Below are positions 34,980-46,545 of a stretch of DNA of 64,000 bases, piece by piece. The notes beneath the pieces are model-generated. The model had not been told where the DNA came from. It saw only the letters and a list, made by a program, of their open reading frames with translations, and did not search any database. Source of the stretch: Symsagittifera roscoffensis (lineage: Eukaryota; Xenacoelomorpha; Acoela; Convolutidae); NCBI RefSeq assembly GCF_963678635.1, contig NC_087066.1, positions 16,601,949 through 16,665,948 on the forward strand, written 5' to 3'. Positions within the stretch are counted from its first letter, which is position 1, and each line of letters opens with the position of its first letter. A program made the translations under genes and the position numbers.

Positions 34980-36475
34980 GAGTAAGAGCGGGCACTAACA
35001 ATCTCGTTTTTATCTTGGACAACGGCTCACCAGCGTCTTTGTTAACATCAAACTAGCGAACCTACTACAAAAAAACGTATCAAAGTCAACAAAAACGACG
35101 AGGCCAAGAGAATGGTTTGTTACAACGAATACAAAATCCTGCCTTTCAGAAGGGTCATCGCAATAATAGAATGGGGGGATGGACATTTAACACGGCGTCA
35201 TTCCTTGTAGTGGACGACCAACGCTACCACACTCTTGGAAGAAACAGTCTACCCTTGATAGGAGTACATCTGCTTCAAAAAACCAGCTGGAAAAACCATA
35301 AACCTTATTTCTGAAGATATAAGTCCCGATTTTCGATTAACAACTGGGTAAAAAAACATAACAAGGACTATGTAAAAGAATGGTCCTCACGAAAATTTCA
35401 AGCGACTCCAGCAAAAAGGTAGGAGAATCCCTATTCATATTAATAAAACGTGGAGATTGAAATCAGATCTTTAATAGACCAAGGAACCATGAAACTTGGT
35501 GAATGCAGTGATCAAAAGTTTATTAGCCCAATCGTATTTACGGTCAAAAAAGACCAATCCAATAGGCTTGCAATGGACTCGAAACAAATTAGTAAGAAGA
35601 ACACAAAAACAAGTATCAAATGCCAAATATCGACGTTTCACGGAAGATATGGCACAGTCAGCACAAGAGAGCAGCAAAAATTCTGGTACAACATTCTTCT
35701 CTTCAATTGATGTAGAATATGCATATAGCCAACTAAAACAAGATGAAATTACAAAAGCGAAATGCTATTTCAGTATAATCGGATGTCAAGCAAGAGGAAT
35801 TTATCTTTACCAAACGGGATTCTACGGGGTAACTGATTTGCCCGCAGAATTCGAAAAAGCCATAGACTTGACGCTGAATAACAAAAAGGATAAATTTGCC
35901 ATCTTAGGCGATTTCCTGATTCTATCCCACAATCTGAAAAAAAATTATACACAAAGTAGACAACGAAAACTTGGAAGCATCAATCGATGAAAGCAAACTC
36001 GGATGTAAGCAAATAGAATGGTTATGCTGTGTAGTACACGAGTACGGCACCATTCCGATGCAAGGAAAAACAGATGCAATCTTAAAACTACAACACACAA
36101 AAACATTTTAAAAACATTTTTATGGCGTCAATTCACCATCTGAAAAAATTTATCCCAATTCTTGCCCAGCTATGTTCACGACTTTGTCCATTATTGTCAA
36201 CCGCTAATAAGTACCACTTTACATGGGAGTCTGCTCATGAAAAAGCTTTTAAAAATATTCTTGATACGGTTCACAATATCACAGAAAACCGCCATTTTGT
36301 AAGCGATCGCGAAACAAGGGTGGTTTCTGACGCAAGCACTGACAATTTAGGGTAGGCATTAGAACAGGAAACTCCAGAAGGTTGGTCAATAACTGCCTAT
36401 GCATCACGCTTTTTAAGTACATGCGCTGAAAAAATGACACATAAATAAAAAAAATTGTATTTTTTAGAATATGGT
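34980..36475 (+). pseudogene. Gypsy pol remnant: protease, RT, RNase H
   Basis: Protease: LVFILDNGSPASLL at about 35005, with DNG where DSG/DTG is usual. RT: IRSLIDQG and ISPIVFTVKKDQSNRLAMDS from 35450, then after a frameshift SSIDVEYAYSQLKQDEITKA, TGFYGVTDLPAEFEKAIDL and FAILGDFLILSH. The usual catalytic DD is GD here (about 35905), so activity would be lost even in an open frame. Then HEYGTIPM (about 36040), SIHHLKKFIPILAQLC (36125) and RNase H with VVSDASTDNLG, a stop, and ALEQETPEGW. Stops and at least three frame changes. The RT sequence is of the common invertebrate Ty3/Gypsy type. Confidence 0.88.
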
Positions 36476-37516
36476 TGAAACATTCTGTGTTACTTGCGGA
36501 TTAAACGGCTATCCTTCTCTCAAGTCCGGTTAAGTTTAAAAAAATGATTGGAATTAAAGTTAATAAAAATTGTAACTGGGCCCAAAAATATACCCTTAGA
36601 AAGGTTCACTTTTGTCTCTTTTAGTCAATCAAAAATTGTGTCAAAAGTAAGGGGTTAACAGATACGCAAACTAAATCAAAGTGAGTGAGCTTCTAATTAA
36701 CCCCGACAAACTTTATGGAGAGTATAATCTCCCAAAAATAAGCAAAAACACTTTTTAAAAAATTTTTAAATTCAAAGTTTGACATTTGATACTTTTTAAA
36801 ACAATGACATTTTTTGACTATAGAGCAAAAGTACTTTCGCTTACAGAAAAAAAAACCTTTTTAATAATTGATTGAACCAGGGGCTCATTTTGACAGAAAG
36901 TGATTATCAGTTGGCATCGTACTCTGAGTCCATTTTTTGTATGTTAAACTTTTGGGTCCGATTTCGAAAAAAAACTGAAGAAAACGCGTTTCAAGTTCCC
37001 ATTTTTGTTTGTTTTGTCCGTTTTGTACTGTAAAAAAGTATTTAGTTGGAAACTGATTGTACACAGCTTTTTAATCAAAAAGTCGAAAATCTGTGCAAAA
37101 TTTAACGTTTCTTGAAATTGATAATAATCGAACAAATGTGTATCTTATTAACAGTTTTCCATCTTGTAAAGCAAGGAGGGGGGGAAGATTCGTTACAAGT
37201 AGATGAGCTAGAGATCATAAGCGAGATAATAGAAGATTTGTAACAAGGATCTTTGCTAGAGATTATAAGGACGGAAAAATTAGCAAGATCCCGGGTCGAA
37301 TTTAGGGATAGGGGGCGGGGAGAAGGGGGATTTACCTCTCAGGGATTCGACCCCACGCCGACCCAAAGAGTCCCGTTTTAAGATATCCATTTTTGGCTTA
37401 GGGACCATAAAATGTTTCTAAAGGCGCCTTAGGCGCCAATATATACTATTTTTGAGGGAGGAGCCCGCGCCAGAAAAACGCATATTTTTGGTTATAGTTT
37501 TCCAAAAAGGCCTAAA
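36476..37516. other. Intergenic sequence with a GC-richer patch
   Basis: No gene. The patch at 37165-37470 (GGGGCGGGGAG, GGCGCCTTAGGCGCC, GAGCCCGCGCCAGAAAAACG) is probably an old repeat; a similar end (GAGCGCGCCGAAAAAACG) occurs at about 44600-44617. Confidence 0.4.
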
Positions 37517-37702
37517 ACGCCTTTTTGGCCTGTTGTTCCAAAATTTTGACTGCGGCGCAGAATTTTTGGTCAAAACGGTTTTTTAAGTGGTTTGGGAGAG
37601 CTAGGAAAATGAATTTGATTGACCAAAAAAATGATCCACAAATTTTTCGAAATTTTTTTGAAAAACCGCCCCCTCGAGAAAATCCTAGATCCGCACCTGG
37701 CA
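37517..37702. repeat. Dispersed repeat, copy 1 (others about 46437-46545 and 54826-54970)
   Basis: Shared blocks in order in the same orientation: TTTGGCCTGTTGTT, GCGGCGCAGAATTT, TGGTTTGGGAGAGCT, GAAAAACCGCCC and the end GATCCGCACCTGG (GCGCTCCTGG at 54961). The minus-strand reading of this copy begins PGADLGFSRGGG. The copies are well diverged, so this is an old family. Confidence 0.65.
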
Positions 37703-38389
37703 AGCTCCCAAAGTTTTTCTATCTCAATAATGTTTCTTGTGACCTTCTAGGAAAACAGAAGCTGTTACAGGTTTCAAATTATTTCAACGTTGTGAAAATA
37801 TTCCTTGAGATACCATATGTAGTTTCATATGAGTCACAAAGATTGATTATGAATCACCATAGCTTAAATGTTTTGACCAAAGATTTGACCCTTAATATCC
37901 CAATACACAAGTCTCCTGAAACATTAGAAAGAACCATTTCTTGTAACAGATCCCAATATTAAACCAAGAAAAAAAATTTTTTTTTTCCCAATTTTTTCTC
38001 CAATATTTTCTTTTATGTTTTCAGATTTATATATTTTTCCTTTTCTTTGAAGATCTCAAATTTCGAATTTCATTTGATAAATGGGTTCATTAACTGTCCC
38101 CTCTTTGTTTCTGGTACTTCATGTTTAAATTCTCCTTATATGCATTTTTACCATTAACAATGAGAATAAAATTCGTTCTTTCATTCTTTCTTTCTTTCTT
38201 CAAAAAACATACAAATAGTTTAAATAAAGGCGGTAAACCGACCAGAAAAAAAGAGATTCTACCGATTAAAAAGGACAAAAAAACTACATTGAATGGTTGA
38301 AACGATTGAGACAATTCTTGCAGTTCTCATGAATCAGAGCACGAAGCTAATGCAAGTCACAAATATCGCAATTTTTTAGATATAAGCGT
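37703..38389. other. Intergenic; part of a 145-codon plus frame, coding status doubtful
   Basis: The frame at 37525-37962 starts in the dispersed repeat. Its second half (with DLLGKQKLLQVSNYF and SLNVLTKDLTLNIPIH) is not obviously low complexity and could be an old exon, but no support was found. A TTTC microsatellite lies near 38180-38200. Confidence 0.3.
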
Positions 38390-39150
38390 CAATTTTTTTT
38401 TTGCAATCATCACTAGGTAAAAGTTCGTTGCCTTTCCAATTTGAAAAATGTTTTCACAATTGTTCGACATTTTTTTAAAGAATCAACACCCTTAATTAAA
38501 TTAAGTTTGTGAATGACGTACGAAAAAAAGTAGTTATTGAAAAATCACAGCAGGAACAAATTTACAACAAAAACTTCACACTTAAATTATTTTTTTCAGA
38601 ACTGAACATCCAGGGTTCTCTCAATCTGGTTTTTTGCATTGGCGTAAGTTAATATTAGAAAGTTCAGCGATAGTCTAATTCTTGTCCATCACGTGGTCAA
38701 TAACTATAGTCTGGCAGACACTGACACCAGCACATGTCATTTTTAGTAGGAAACCCAATTGGTTTGCATTTCTGAAAGTAAAGATACGAGGGCCTGTCTT
38801 TGAAACATAAACCCAGACAACTGTCACCTTTCGACGTCAAGGGTCCCGCTCTCCACAAGAAGAAATTGGCAGTCGAATGAAACACACTGGAATCTTCTGT
38901 GAGTTCATGGCTCTGGATTAGCGTTTTTGACGGAAAACGACTTAGAGTGAGTTTCAAAATTGTTACAAAAAGTATAATCCAAATGATGGTACGATCGACG
39001 TAAATCATGACTGTTTGTCAAATTGTGCGACAAGTATGATTTCTTAAATATCAAATTTGAAAGAAAGGATCTATTTAATTTGTTTGCAGAGATATTTGTC
39101 ATCTCGGCCAGTTTAGTGAGATTTATTATTAAACTTTTGTGTCATGGTCA
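38390..39150. repeat. Segmental duplication, copy 1, around the six-cysteine gene (copy 2 at 44825-45495)
   Basis: Similarity covers the gene and both flanks: CACTAGGTA, TTGAAAAATG and TTTCACAATT/TTTCACATTT downstream, and CATGACTGTTT, TCGGCCAGTTTAGTGAGATTT upstream. The duplication therefore copied genomic DNA, not an mRNA. Confidence 0.7.
38697..39008 (-). CDS. Small secreted six-cysteine protein, family member 2
   Basis: 103 residues. The N-terminus MIYVDRTIIWIILFVTILKL is a clear signal-peptide-like hydrophobic segment after Arg6. The mature region holds TLIQSHELTEDSSVFHSTAN, WRAGPLTSKGDSC, then the six-Cys pattern C-x3-C-x12-C-x11-C-x-C-x-C (SCLGLC, KCKPIGF, MCWCQC). It is most similar to the 45073 protein (about three quarters of residues by eye) and less to the 23137 protein. 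It is open from ATG to stop in a region otherwise full of decayed elements, which argues for selection. Probably exported and disulphide-bonded; partner and role unknown. Its upstream DNA is duplicated with it. Confidence 0.75.
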   Translation of the reverse strand: MIYVDRTIIWIILFVTILKLTLSRFPSKTLIQSHELTEDSSVFHSTANFFLWRAGPLTSKGDSCLGLCFKDRPSYLYFQKCKPIGFPTKNDMCWCQCLPDYSY

Positions 39151-39537
39151 ACTCAGGCCAGTAGGTATTTAAAGAAACAAAAATTTTAGGACATAATTTA
39201 GAATAAGCAACGCTGTAATCTCTTGACAACATTTTTTACAGATGCTGATCCATAATTCTTAAGAAGCGGGCAATTTTTTTCCCAAAAAATAATTGTTTTT
39301 GCAAAATGACAGACAGTGGTGGCGTCCTTCCTCCTCTCCAAATCCGTAACTGCCTATATTGTCGTTTGTTTCGTGTTTCTCATTTTAAGACCTTCGGTAT
39401 TGATTAGATAACAGTAGATTTACTGCATGAATCGGCCATCGGTCGACCATTGACAGTTCGTGTTAGTTTTAGAACAGACATTTTAATTCATCGATAGCCT
39501 TAGCAAACCGGAGGTCTAGGAAACCCAGATTCCCATC

Positions 39538-40360
39538 TTGGAACAAGCAACAAGAAGTGAGCAGGACACAGAAGGAGCCATTCGGGAAACAAGGAATAAG
39601 AACGCTATGAAGTTATGCGAAGCCGCCGAATCAACGAAGAAAAAAAGTTTAACGGATTGGAAAGAGCAGAAGCCGAGAACAAATGACACTCTATCTACTT
39701 TCTGGCACTCGGCAAGGAGGAAAAAAAAGTTCGCTCAGAAAAACTCTCGAGTGAAAATCTTGTCTTACTTTTTTAAAGACATTTGTTAGCTATTAGACAT
39801 AGCTTTCAACCAACCTCCAAATACTATTCCAGAGAGGTGTAAGCTCTTAAGTTGCAAACACGGAGAACGATACTAAATAAAACAATTTTGGGGGGCAAGG
39901 AAAGATGTAGCCAGTACTTGCAATATCAGAGAGACCGAGTAAGCGGAAGAGATTGGGGACGTCTTCAATTGTATTACGAATAACAGTGAAACCCAACGGA
40001 AACTTTTGTCAGCACCATTAGTCCATCGGAAGATCTAAGTTAGGCACTCATCGGCAAAAGGGGACCTTCAACCACCAAAAATAACAAAAATTATGGAATC
40101 ATTGACCAGTTGGGTGAATTTTTTGATTTTAATGTACATAATTATATCAAGAGGGCACCGAGACAAAATTGAAACGAGTAATTCAAACATGAAATGCGGG
40201 AACGCTTAAATTACGGGACACCTGAACATCTGCCCGACAAAGGAGATTATTTGTAAAAATTGAAACTATAAAGGACACTTCGCAAAACTCTTTAAGTCAA
40301 AAAACAATTGGCCCAATGTAAATATTGTAAAGGATAATTTTCAATTCGATAACTGTACAT
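39538..40360 (+). pseudogene. Gag-like retroelement remnant
   Basis: From 39538 an 83-codon Glu/Lys-rich frame (EQATRSEQDTEGAIRETRNK), then many stops. Near 40228-40290 a zinc-knuckle-like string, CPTKEIICKN, a stop, then NYKGHFAKLFKSK, suggests the end of a Gypsy-type gag. It is interrupted at 40377 by the 723-bp repeat. No pol was found downstream. Confidence 0.45.
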
Positions 40361-40376
40361 TCGTCCCGACTGGATA

Positions 40377-41099
40377 TTGAAAATATTTTGGTTCTTTATC
40401 CTTTACATTTTCTGAATTGTAACTTTTTTATCTTACAAAATTCAAAAAAATCGTTAACAGTTTTGAAAAAAATTTTGAACCATATTTTTTTCATGCCAAT
40501 TGGAAGCATTATTAGTCTCTTATTTTACAAACAAATTTCACATTAACGACGAAAACTTTAAGGTGAAAGTGCGAAAAACTAAACATGAACGTGAATAAAG
40601 CTAAAGTTGTTTCCGGAAAAACGGCTTCTCAAAATTTATAATTGACTTCAATCTGTTTAGTGAAATTGATTACATGAGAGAATATTTTTAATGAATTTTT
40701 CACGGCCTAATTAAAGCAAAACTTAACTTGTTCGAAAAACTAAAATGTCCAAGTTCAAAAATGAGTCAATTTTTTTCCTTGTTCTGTTCTATGAAAAAAG
40801 AAATATTTTGAGCACTCAGTTGCTTTTGCTAATTCAAAAAAAAACAACTGCAACAAAAACTTTATAATTTGTGGAGTGATATTTTAAATTTTTCGTGTTT
40901 GATTTGATTGATACTAAAAGTCAAATTATAATTTTTTGTTGACAAGATAGCCGCTTTTGATTCTTGCTATTTTTCACAGAGAGAAAAATGGAGTTTATTT
41001 TAGTTTTTCACTAAAAGCAATTTTTTGTCGTTGAAATGTTTTTATACACATTCAGTAAATCGTTAAATTTCATAGCAGGTTTTTTGAATTTCGAATTTT
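40377..41099. repeat. 723-bp repeat, copy 1, identical to 48847-49569
   Basis: Every line compared between 40377-41099 and 48847-49569 is identical, with no mismatch seen, while sequence on both sides is different. Offset 8470 bp, same orientation. There are no terminal inverted repeats, no transposase, no poly-A tail and no clear target duplication. The 48847 copy continues naturally from the segmental duplication unit, so the copy here may be the derived one. Confidence 0.95.
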
Positions 41100-41689
41100 G
41101 ACTATGACGATTATTCGGTATAAAGCGTAAGAACAATCTACGACAAAAACGGACTTGAAACCAAGAAAGTTCTTAAGATAGGATTAGGTTGGAAGCTGAT
41201 TGTATATATAAACATTCCTGTAGAATTGACAATGCCACTCAGTTTTATCAAACAAAGCATATTACATTTTACACAATCACTATCACGGAAAAATTATCAT
41301 CCGGATCCAATCTAACGGGTGAATTTGCAAGGAAACACCCTTTTTCATGACATGAAGCCACAAACGATACCTTCTGGGAAGCGACAGCCTACCAAAGTTA
41401 GGGATAGAAGTCAAACTGAAAAAAACGCCCCCAACTGATCTGTAAAGATAGTCACCCAACGTGGAAGAGTAACTCGAACACCGTCGTAAAGTAACTCGAT
41501 TCGCATTCTAAGTTTTTTCAAAAAAGTTTTTAAGGATGCGTGAGCCAAAATTAATAATCGTCTAGAACATTATATCGAGGAACAAACCTGAGCTCGCAAC
41601 TGGTCGTCCCGAAAATTTGCCGGAACATCATAAACCTGTAAGATTCAGCCACAAATAGATTGATTTGTTTGCAGCTAATAACTGTAAAT
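41100..41689. other. Intergenic, nothing recognised
   Basis: AT-rich. A phrase TTGGAAGCTGATTGTATA near 41190 resembles TTGGAAACTGATTGTACA near 37046, perhaps traces of one retroelement end. Confidence 0.35.
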
Positions 41690-43690
41690 TCGAGTAAAAA
41701 ACTTAGAATCAGCACATGATTTTTTTTGGAATTTTCTAAACTGAAAAAACACACACTGTTTAGATTTGCTTTCTAACTTAGTTTTTGTTTCAATGAAACT
41801 TAAGCAGCAACATAAATTTAACTTATGACATAACCTCTGACTTATGTTTCCTTTATAATCTATTTCATTCACGATAGCGAGGTATAAAAAACTCTCCTCG
41901 TGTCTCTCTAAGTCATTTGAAATTAAACTTTAAAACTGACATTTTTTAAAAGAAATGCTGCCCAACCTGTTAATACATGGCTTTGCCAGTCGTTATGTAA
42001 TTGCATAGCAAATCACGCTATCATGAATTTGAGAAAATAATTTTTAGGTGGACATTTATTATTTGGTCTTCAAAGCCTGTCATGTCCATAGAAATATCCA
42101 TTTCAACTTTTGCAACTTTCAGCGCTACAGAAACCTCCACTTTCTTAGGGTGATATTGTGCGCCCGATTCTTTGTGAACGCTTTGAGTTGACTTTCAGCG
42201 GTTATTCTGTTCTTCTCCGTAAGCTTCACAACCTTTTAAAAAGTTCAGGTTTGCTCCCTGAAAACATTGTTCCATATTTTTGAGCCCAAAATTATTAGAA
42301 TAAAAAAAAACAAAACATGGACAACAGACAGACAGTTGGAAAAGTGTAAGTGATTTCAAGGAAATTGGAAAAAATTGCCAAACCTCTGAAATTTGAAAAA
42401 AATAGGATAACCTCAACACTCGTACATACATATAAATTCATAGTAAAATTTTTGTTACATTTTTTTGATGAAATTAACAAAATCTGATACAAATGTTTTC
42501 TTTTCTTCAAATGAGATATAAAATTATGTTTCACTTTGAAACAAAAAACCATTTTTTGTGTGTTTTCATTTTGTTTTTGGAGAGCTCTATGCTATGAGCC
42601 GAATAAACCTTAAAAAGCAACGTTCAAATTCTAGTAAAAATTTAAGTGGAATCTCAACCTGTCAATAAGCTTCGTTTCAATTAGTCTGAGAAGTATTCAG
42701 GCCAGTTTTTCGCGACAGAGGTTTTTTCGAGTTTTTGAGAACACATATCACTCCCAGAAGGGCTTCAATATAAAATCACACATGACCCCTTTGAAGTTTT
42801 CCTTGAGATAATAATAAAAAAGGACCCTTCGCCACAATTCCTTTGGTCAGAACAGAACAAGCTCTAATTTGTTTTGTTATCAGAAAAAGCATCTAAACTT
42901 GCCGATAACGAAAATTCAGCTTGACTATATTTTCAACTCCAAGTTTTGAAAAGCAATATTGTAAAAAAAAGTTGAATATTTTTCATTCGGACAAACAAAA
43001 AATTTTATCGAATACAAATTTTGGTAAAAATTTAAAGGCAAAACGCCAAATATCGAGCCATATAGTTTCAAATTGTTAGCGAACTCACGGTAAAGGATAG
43101 TTTTGTAGTTTCCTAAATGCATTTGTTGTTGCAACATCACATTTTGCTAGAAAAAATTTTTAGTTGTAATATGTTTATCCTGTTGAAAAAACAGCTTAGT
43201 TAAAATTAGAACTAAACAAATACATTTCTACTACATAATGTGCCTAATGTGCTGAATCTCCGGATCATAGCAAAACGAATATCAAATTAAAATGCAACCA
43301 CTTTCATCAATTTCGACTTCTTCTGATATTGATTAGAATCTGATAAAAAACAACTAGACAATATAAATTGTACAAATGGTGAAAATTATGGAAAAAAAAA
43401 TAAGAGCAAAATAAGAAAAAAAACAAAGCGTAGTTAAGATTCTAATCAATGCCTGACGAAGTCGAAATTGAGGAAACAGTTTGCATTTTAATTTATTTAT
43501 AATTGAATATTCCTTTTACTAAGACACATTTCTACTTTGATTGATGCTGAGTAAAATTTGATCTCCAAGACGTAATCAGTTTTGAGAAGCAACCTTCTAA
43601 ACACAACACTTATACTCTTTAGAAAAAGTATATCCAGTGGCTGTGCATGTGACTCAAAAAGCAACGACTAAGCAAGTATTGATCAAATTT
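41690..43690. repeat. Diverged segmental duplication, unit 1 (unit 2 about 47400-48860)
   Basis: Homologous landmarks in the same order: GTCTCTCTAAGTCATTTG (41903 and 47628), GTTATGTAATTGCATAGCAAA and ATTATGTAATTGGATAGAAAA, CTGTTCTTCTCCGTAAGC and CTGTTCTTCTCCATACGG, CCCTGAAAACATTGTTC, and AAAGTATATCCAGTG (43625 and 48788). Together with the duplicated six-cysteine genes this indicates an old tandem duplication of some 5-6 kb. No intact gene is seen in either unit here. Confidence 0.7.
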
Positions 43691-43724
43691 TCAAAAATAA
43701 ATCGATTTTGTTTATTTTCGTTAC

Positions 43725-43901
43725 GAGACCAACTGTGTACTGGATAGTTCCTTAAATTGGTGTGTGTAAGTCTATGGAATCCAGAGACAAGTCTTTTAAC
43801 ATGTTGTCCAGAGACAAGTATTTTAACAAGTTTTCCGGACTGATCACGGAAAACCATATAACAAAAAAAAACAAAGGGAGCGTCTTTGTTGCGGAATCCG
43901 C
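43725..43901 (+). repeat. Dispersed repeat, copy 2 (copy 1 at 18174-18333)
   Basis: Same block as 18174-18333, with an extra internal repeat of CCAGAGACAAGT and the shared end GTTGCGGAATCCGC. Confidence 0.75.
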
Positions 43902-44824
43902 AAAATTTAACAAAAAATTAGTTCGGTTTCGTAACGTTTAGTTTTTCTGGAATTTTTTTTTCAATACGCTCAGAATTGTACAAAAATTAAAGTTTTGAAA
44001 CTTTGGAAGCATAGCTTGTTTAAATGTCTTCACTTCAATCACTGATATTTATTATTGTGAGAAATTCAAGTTACGGTTTTCTAGTTAAAAATATAACGTA
44101 TAAGTTAAAAATAAAAAGTATAAGTTAAAAAAATTAGTCAAATTTACAAATTATTCTGACGTATGAAAAACGGACTAATTTGTATATTCAGGTTTTTTAA
44201 ATTTCTATAAAAAAGTCGTAAACATTTTTTTTAAAGATGAATGCAAAATCTACCTTATTACTTACTTATGCATTGCACATCCTGGAATTTTCTTGCGAAA
44301 CTAAAGCAAAAACTTGCAAAAAACTTGCAAAAAATCCAGTGGTTCTCAGTTAGGAGTGGTTCTCAGAACAGTGGTTCTCAGTTAGGAGTTAAACAGTTTT
44401 ATCGAAACTTTGGTTTTTATAATGCTTTTCCTACTACTAGGATCAGCAGTGCATTTCGATGGGTTGGAACGCCCCCACTCTCGATCAGATATTTGACCAC
44501 TTGGTAACCGAAAGTGTCCTCTTCTTACAATTTTATGAAATTATGCAAAAAAAATTTAGAGACTTGTTGGCGCAGGAAAGACTAACTTTGAGGAGGGAGC
44601 GCGCCGAAAAAACGCCACTTTTTGTTCCCCTTTATTTAGCACTTTCAGCTTGTTTTTTCTGTCAAAGGTATTTATAAGGTTGTAGAAAGCTCAGAAAATA
44701 AATTGGGTTGAATTGAAAAACCCCGACTTTTCCCTGTATGTTAAATAGACATCAAAATCTGAGAGCCGAGATAAAACAAGTTCCCACATCTCAAATTATT
44801 TAGAAGTTAGCGGTAAAAATTTGT
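43902..44824. other. Intergenic with short direct repeats
   Basis: CAGTGGTTCTCAGTTAGGAG occurs twice at about 44337-44388, separated by a partial copy. A patch with AGGGAGCGCGCC near 44596 resembles 37455. No gene. Confidence 0.4.
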
Positions 44825-45495
44825 TTTTCATTCTGCACTAGGTAGAAGAAATGTAGTTCTTCCGAACTTGAAAAATGGTTTCACATTTGCTCAATGTTAT
44901 ATTTTCTTTCAAAAATCTATAACACATACGCATTGGGGTGTATGAAAGATGAGTATGATTTCAAAAGTCACATGAGGAACCATGTAACGAAAATAATATC
45001 AATTTTTGCTAAAATGCAACCTTCAAGTTTGATTAAGAAGCTGGTTTTTGTTCATCTCCTGGTATTAATCGTTCAGCTAATCGAGGTACACTGACACGAG
45101 CACATGTTATTCTTAATAGGGAATCCAATTGGTTTGCATTTCTGATGGTACAGATACGCGGGCCTGCCTTTGAAACAGGTACCCAGACAGCTTTCACCTT
45201 TCGAAGTTAAGGGTCCCGCTTTCCACACCAAGAAATTGGCAGTCGATTGAAACACACTGGAATCTTGTCTGAGGTCATGGCTCTGGATTAGCGTTCTTAA
45301 CGGGAAACGACTTGTAGTGAGTTTTAAAATCATTAGAGAAAGTATAATCCAAATAATGGTACGATTGACGTGAAGCATGACTGTTTATCAAAATATGCGT
45401 CGAATATGATTTGTTTAATAACGAATTTGAAAGAACTCATTCAAGTTTGTTTTCTCAAATAATTGTCATTTTGGCCAGTTTTGTGAGATTTGAAA
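44825..45495. repeat. Segmental duplication, copy 2, around the six-cysteine gene
   Basis: Counterpart of 38390-39150; see there for the shared landmarks. Flanks are more diverged than the coding part. Confidence 0.7.
45073..45378 (-). CDS. Small secreted six-cysteine protein, family member 3
   Basis: 101 residues. The start MLHVNRTIIWIILSLMILKL is a signal-peptide-like segment. The mature part has TLIQSHDLRQDSSVFQSTAN, WKAGPLTSKGESC and the six-Cys core with exactly the family spacing (SCLGTC, KCKPIGF, MCSCQC). The protein ends five residues after the last Cys, shorter than its sister at 38697. The reading frame is intact and the upstream flank is duplicated along with it. A secreted disulphide-rich peptide of unknown function; same strand as the other two members. 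Confidence 0.75.
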   Translation of the reverse strand: MLHVNRTIIWIILSLMILKLTTSRFPLRTLIQSHDLRQDSSVFQSTANFLVWKAGPLTSKGESCLGTCFKGRPAYLYHQKCKPIGFPIKNNMCSCQCTSIS

Positions 45496-45562
45496 AGAAA
45501 ATGTTAATCTGTTACGATCATTTCAAAGCTCAGTAGCGGAGATAGACAGTGCTGATTTAAAG

Positions 45563-46252
45563 AAACCGGACAAAACGAACGAAGTTTGAAATTTCAAAAG
45601 CGTTTTTTTTTCAAGTTGGGTTAAAACAAGACAAAAAAGAACACAACAAAAATTGCTTAGTACTTCACCAGAATTAATATGGTGTAACTTTTTTCGAAAT
45701 TGTCAACCAAACTTTTAACCCTAAAATGGGTCATTTTGGACTTTTTTCAATGAATCAAGAATTACGCTGCAGCTATTTTTTTATTTGATGAAAAAAATGA
45801 AACGAAAAAAAAAGCCTCCTCTTGCACAGCCTAATAAACTTTTAGGAGGGTTAAATCTCTAAAAACCTGAATAAGACAAAAAATTTTGCTTGTTAGTCAG
45901 TAAAAGAGCTTTTTACTATAAGAAACCTAACATAATTGCTTTAAAACTAATTTTAAACAACTTGCGCATTTTTTTGGAGATTTAATCTTTCTAAAACTTT
46001 AATAAGCTTCATAAGTGACTTCTTTTCATATAATTTACTTATTATCAGCTTCAGCGTAATTCTTGATTCATTAAAAAAATCCAAAATGACCCATTTTTGG
46101 ATAAAACTTTGGTTGACAGTTTCGAAAAAAAATTACATCATATTAAGTCTGGTGAAGTTCTAAGCAACATTTGTTCTGTTCTTTTTTGGTCTAATCTTAA
46201 CCAAATTTGAGAAGAATCGTTTGAGGTTTCCAGTTTTGTTCGATTTTCCGGT
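45563..46252. mobile_element. Foldback element, about 690 bp, long inverted arms
   Basis: The left arm from CCGGACAAAACGAAC through CTTAGTACTTCACCAG, TCAACCAAACTTTTA, ATGGGTCATTTTGGA and GAATCAAGAATTACGCTG is mirrored on the right (CAGCGTAATTCTTGATTC ... TTTTGTTCGATTTTCCGG). Arms are at least 220 bp and, by eye, nearly nine in ten bases match in the best 118 bp. The loop is AT-rich with no ORF. Non-autonomous. Confidence 0.85.
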
Positions 46253-46436
46253 TAACCTGAACCAACTCTATATATGCTATATAGAAGAATCATTATCATT
46301 TAAAAAAAAAGACATATTGTTGAACAGACAGCTCTAAAATCTCTTGTCAGCCAAATAAACAGGCGCGGATCAAAGAATTTTTTAACAGATGGGCAGTGTT
46401 TTTTATATCGCAACTTTAATGGGAGCTTGCGCTGAA

Positions 46437-46545
46437 AAGATTCCACAGAGTTTCTTAAAATCGTACTTTTTTGCCTGTTGTTTTGGGGCGCAAGAAAACT
46501 TGATTTTGTTTAATGTGTTTTTGGAGAGCTCGTAAAAGCAATCTG
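46437..46545. repeat. Dispersed repeat, copy 2 of the 37517 family
   Basis: Contains TTTTGCCTGTTGTTTTGG, GGCGCAAGAAAA and GGAGAGCTCGTAAAA in the family order; diverged. Confidence 0.5.

Larger units (their letters stand above)
33857..36475 (+). mobile_element. Degenerate Ty3/Gypsy retrotransposon
   Basis: The order gag, zinc knuckle, aspartic protease, reverse transcriptase, RNase H is all on the plus strand, the Ty3/Gypsy arrangement. The similarity fades in RNase H near 36475; integrase and 3' LTR are missing. Many frameshifts and stops show an old, inactive copy. Confidence 0.85.
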
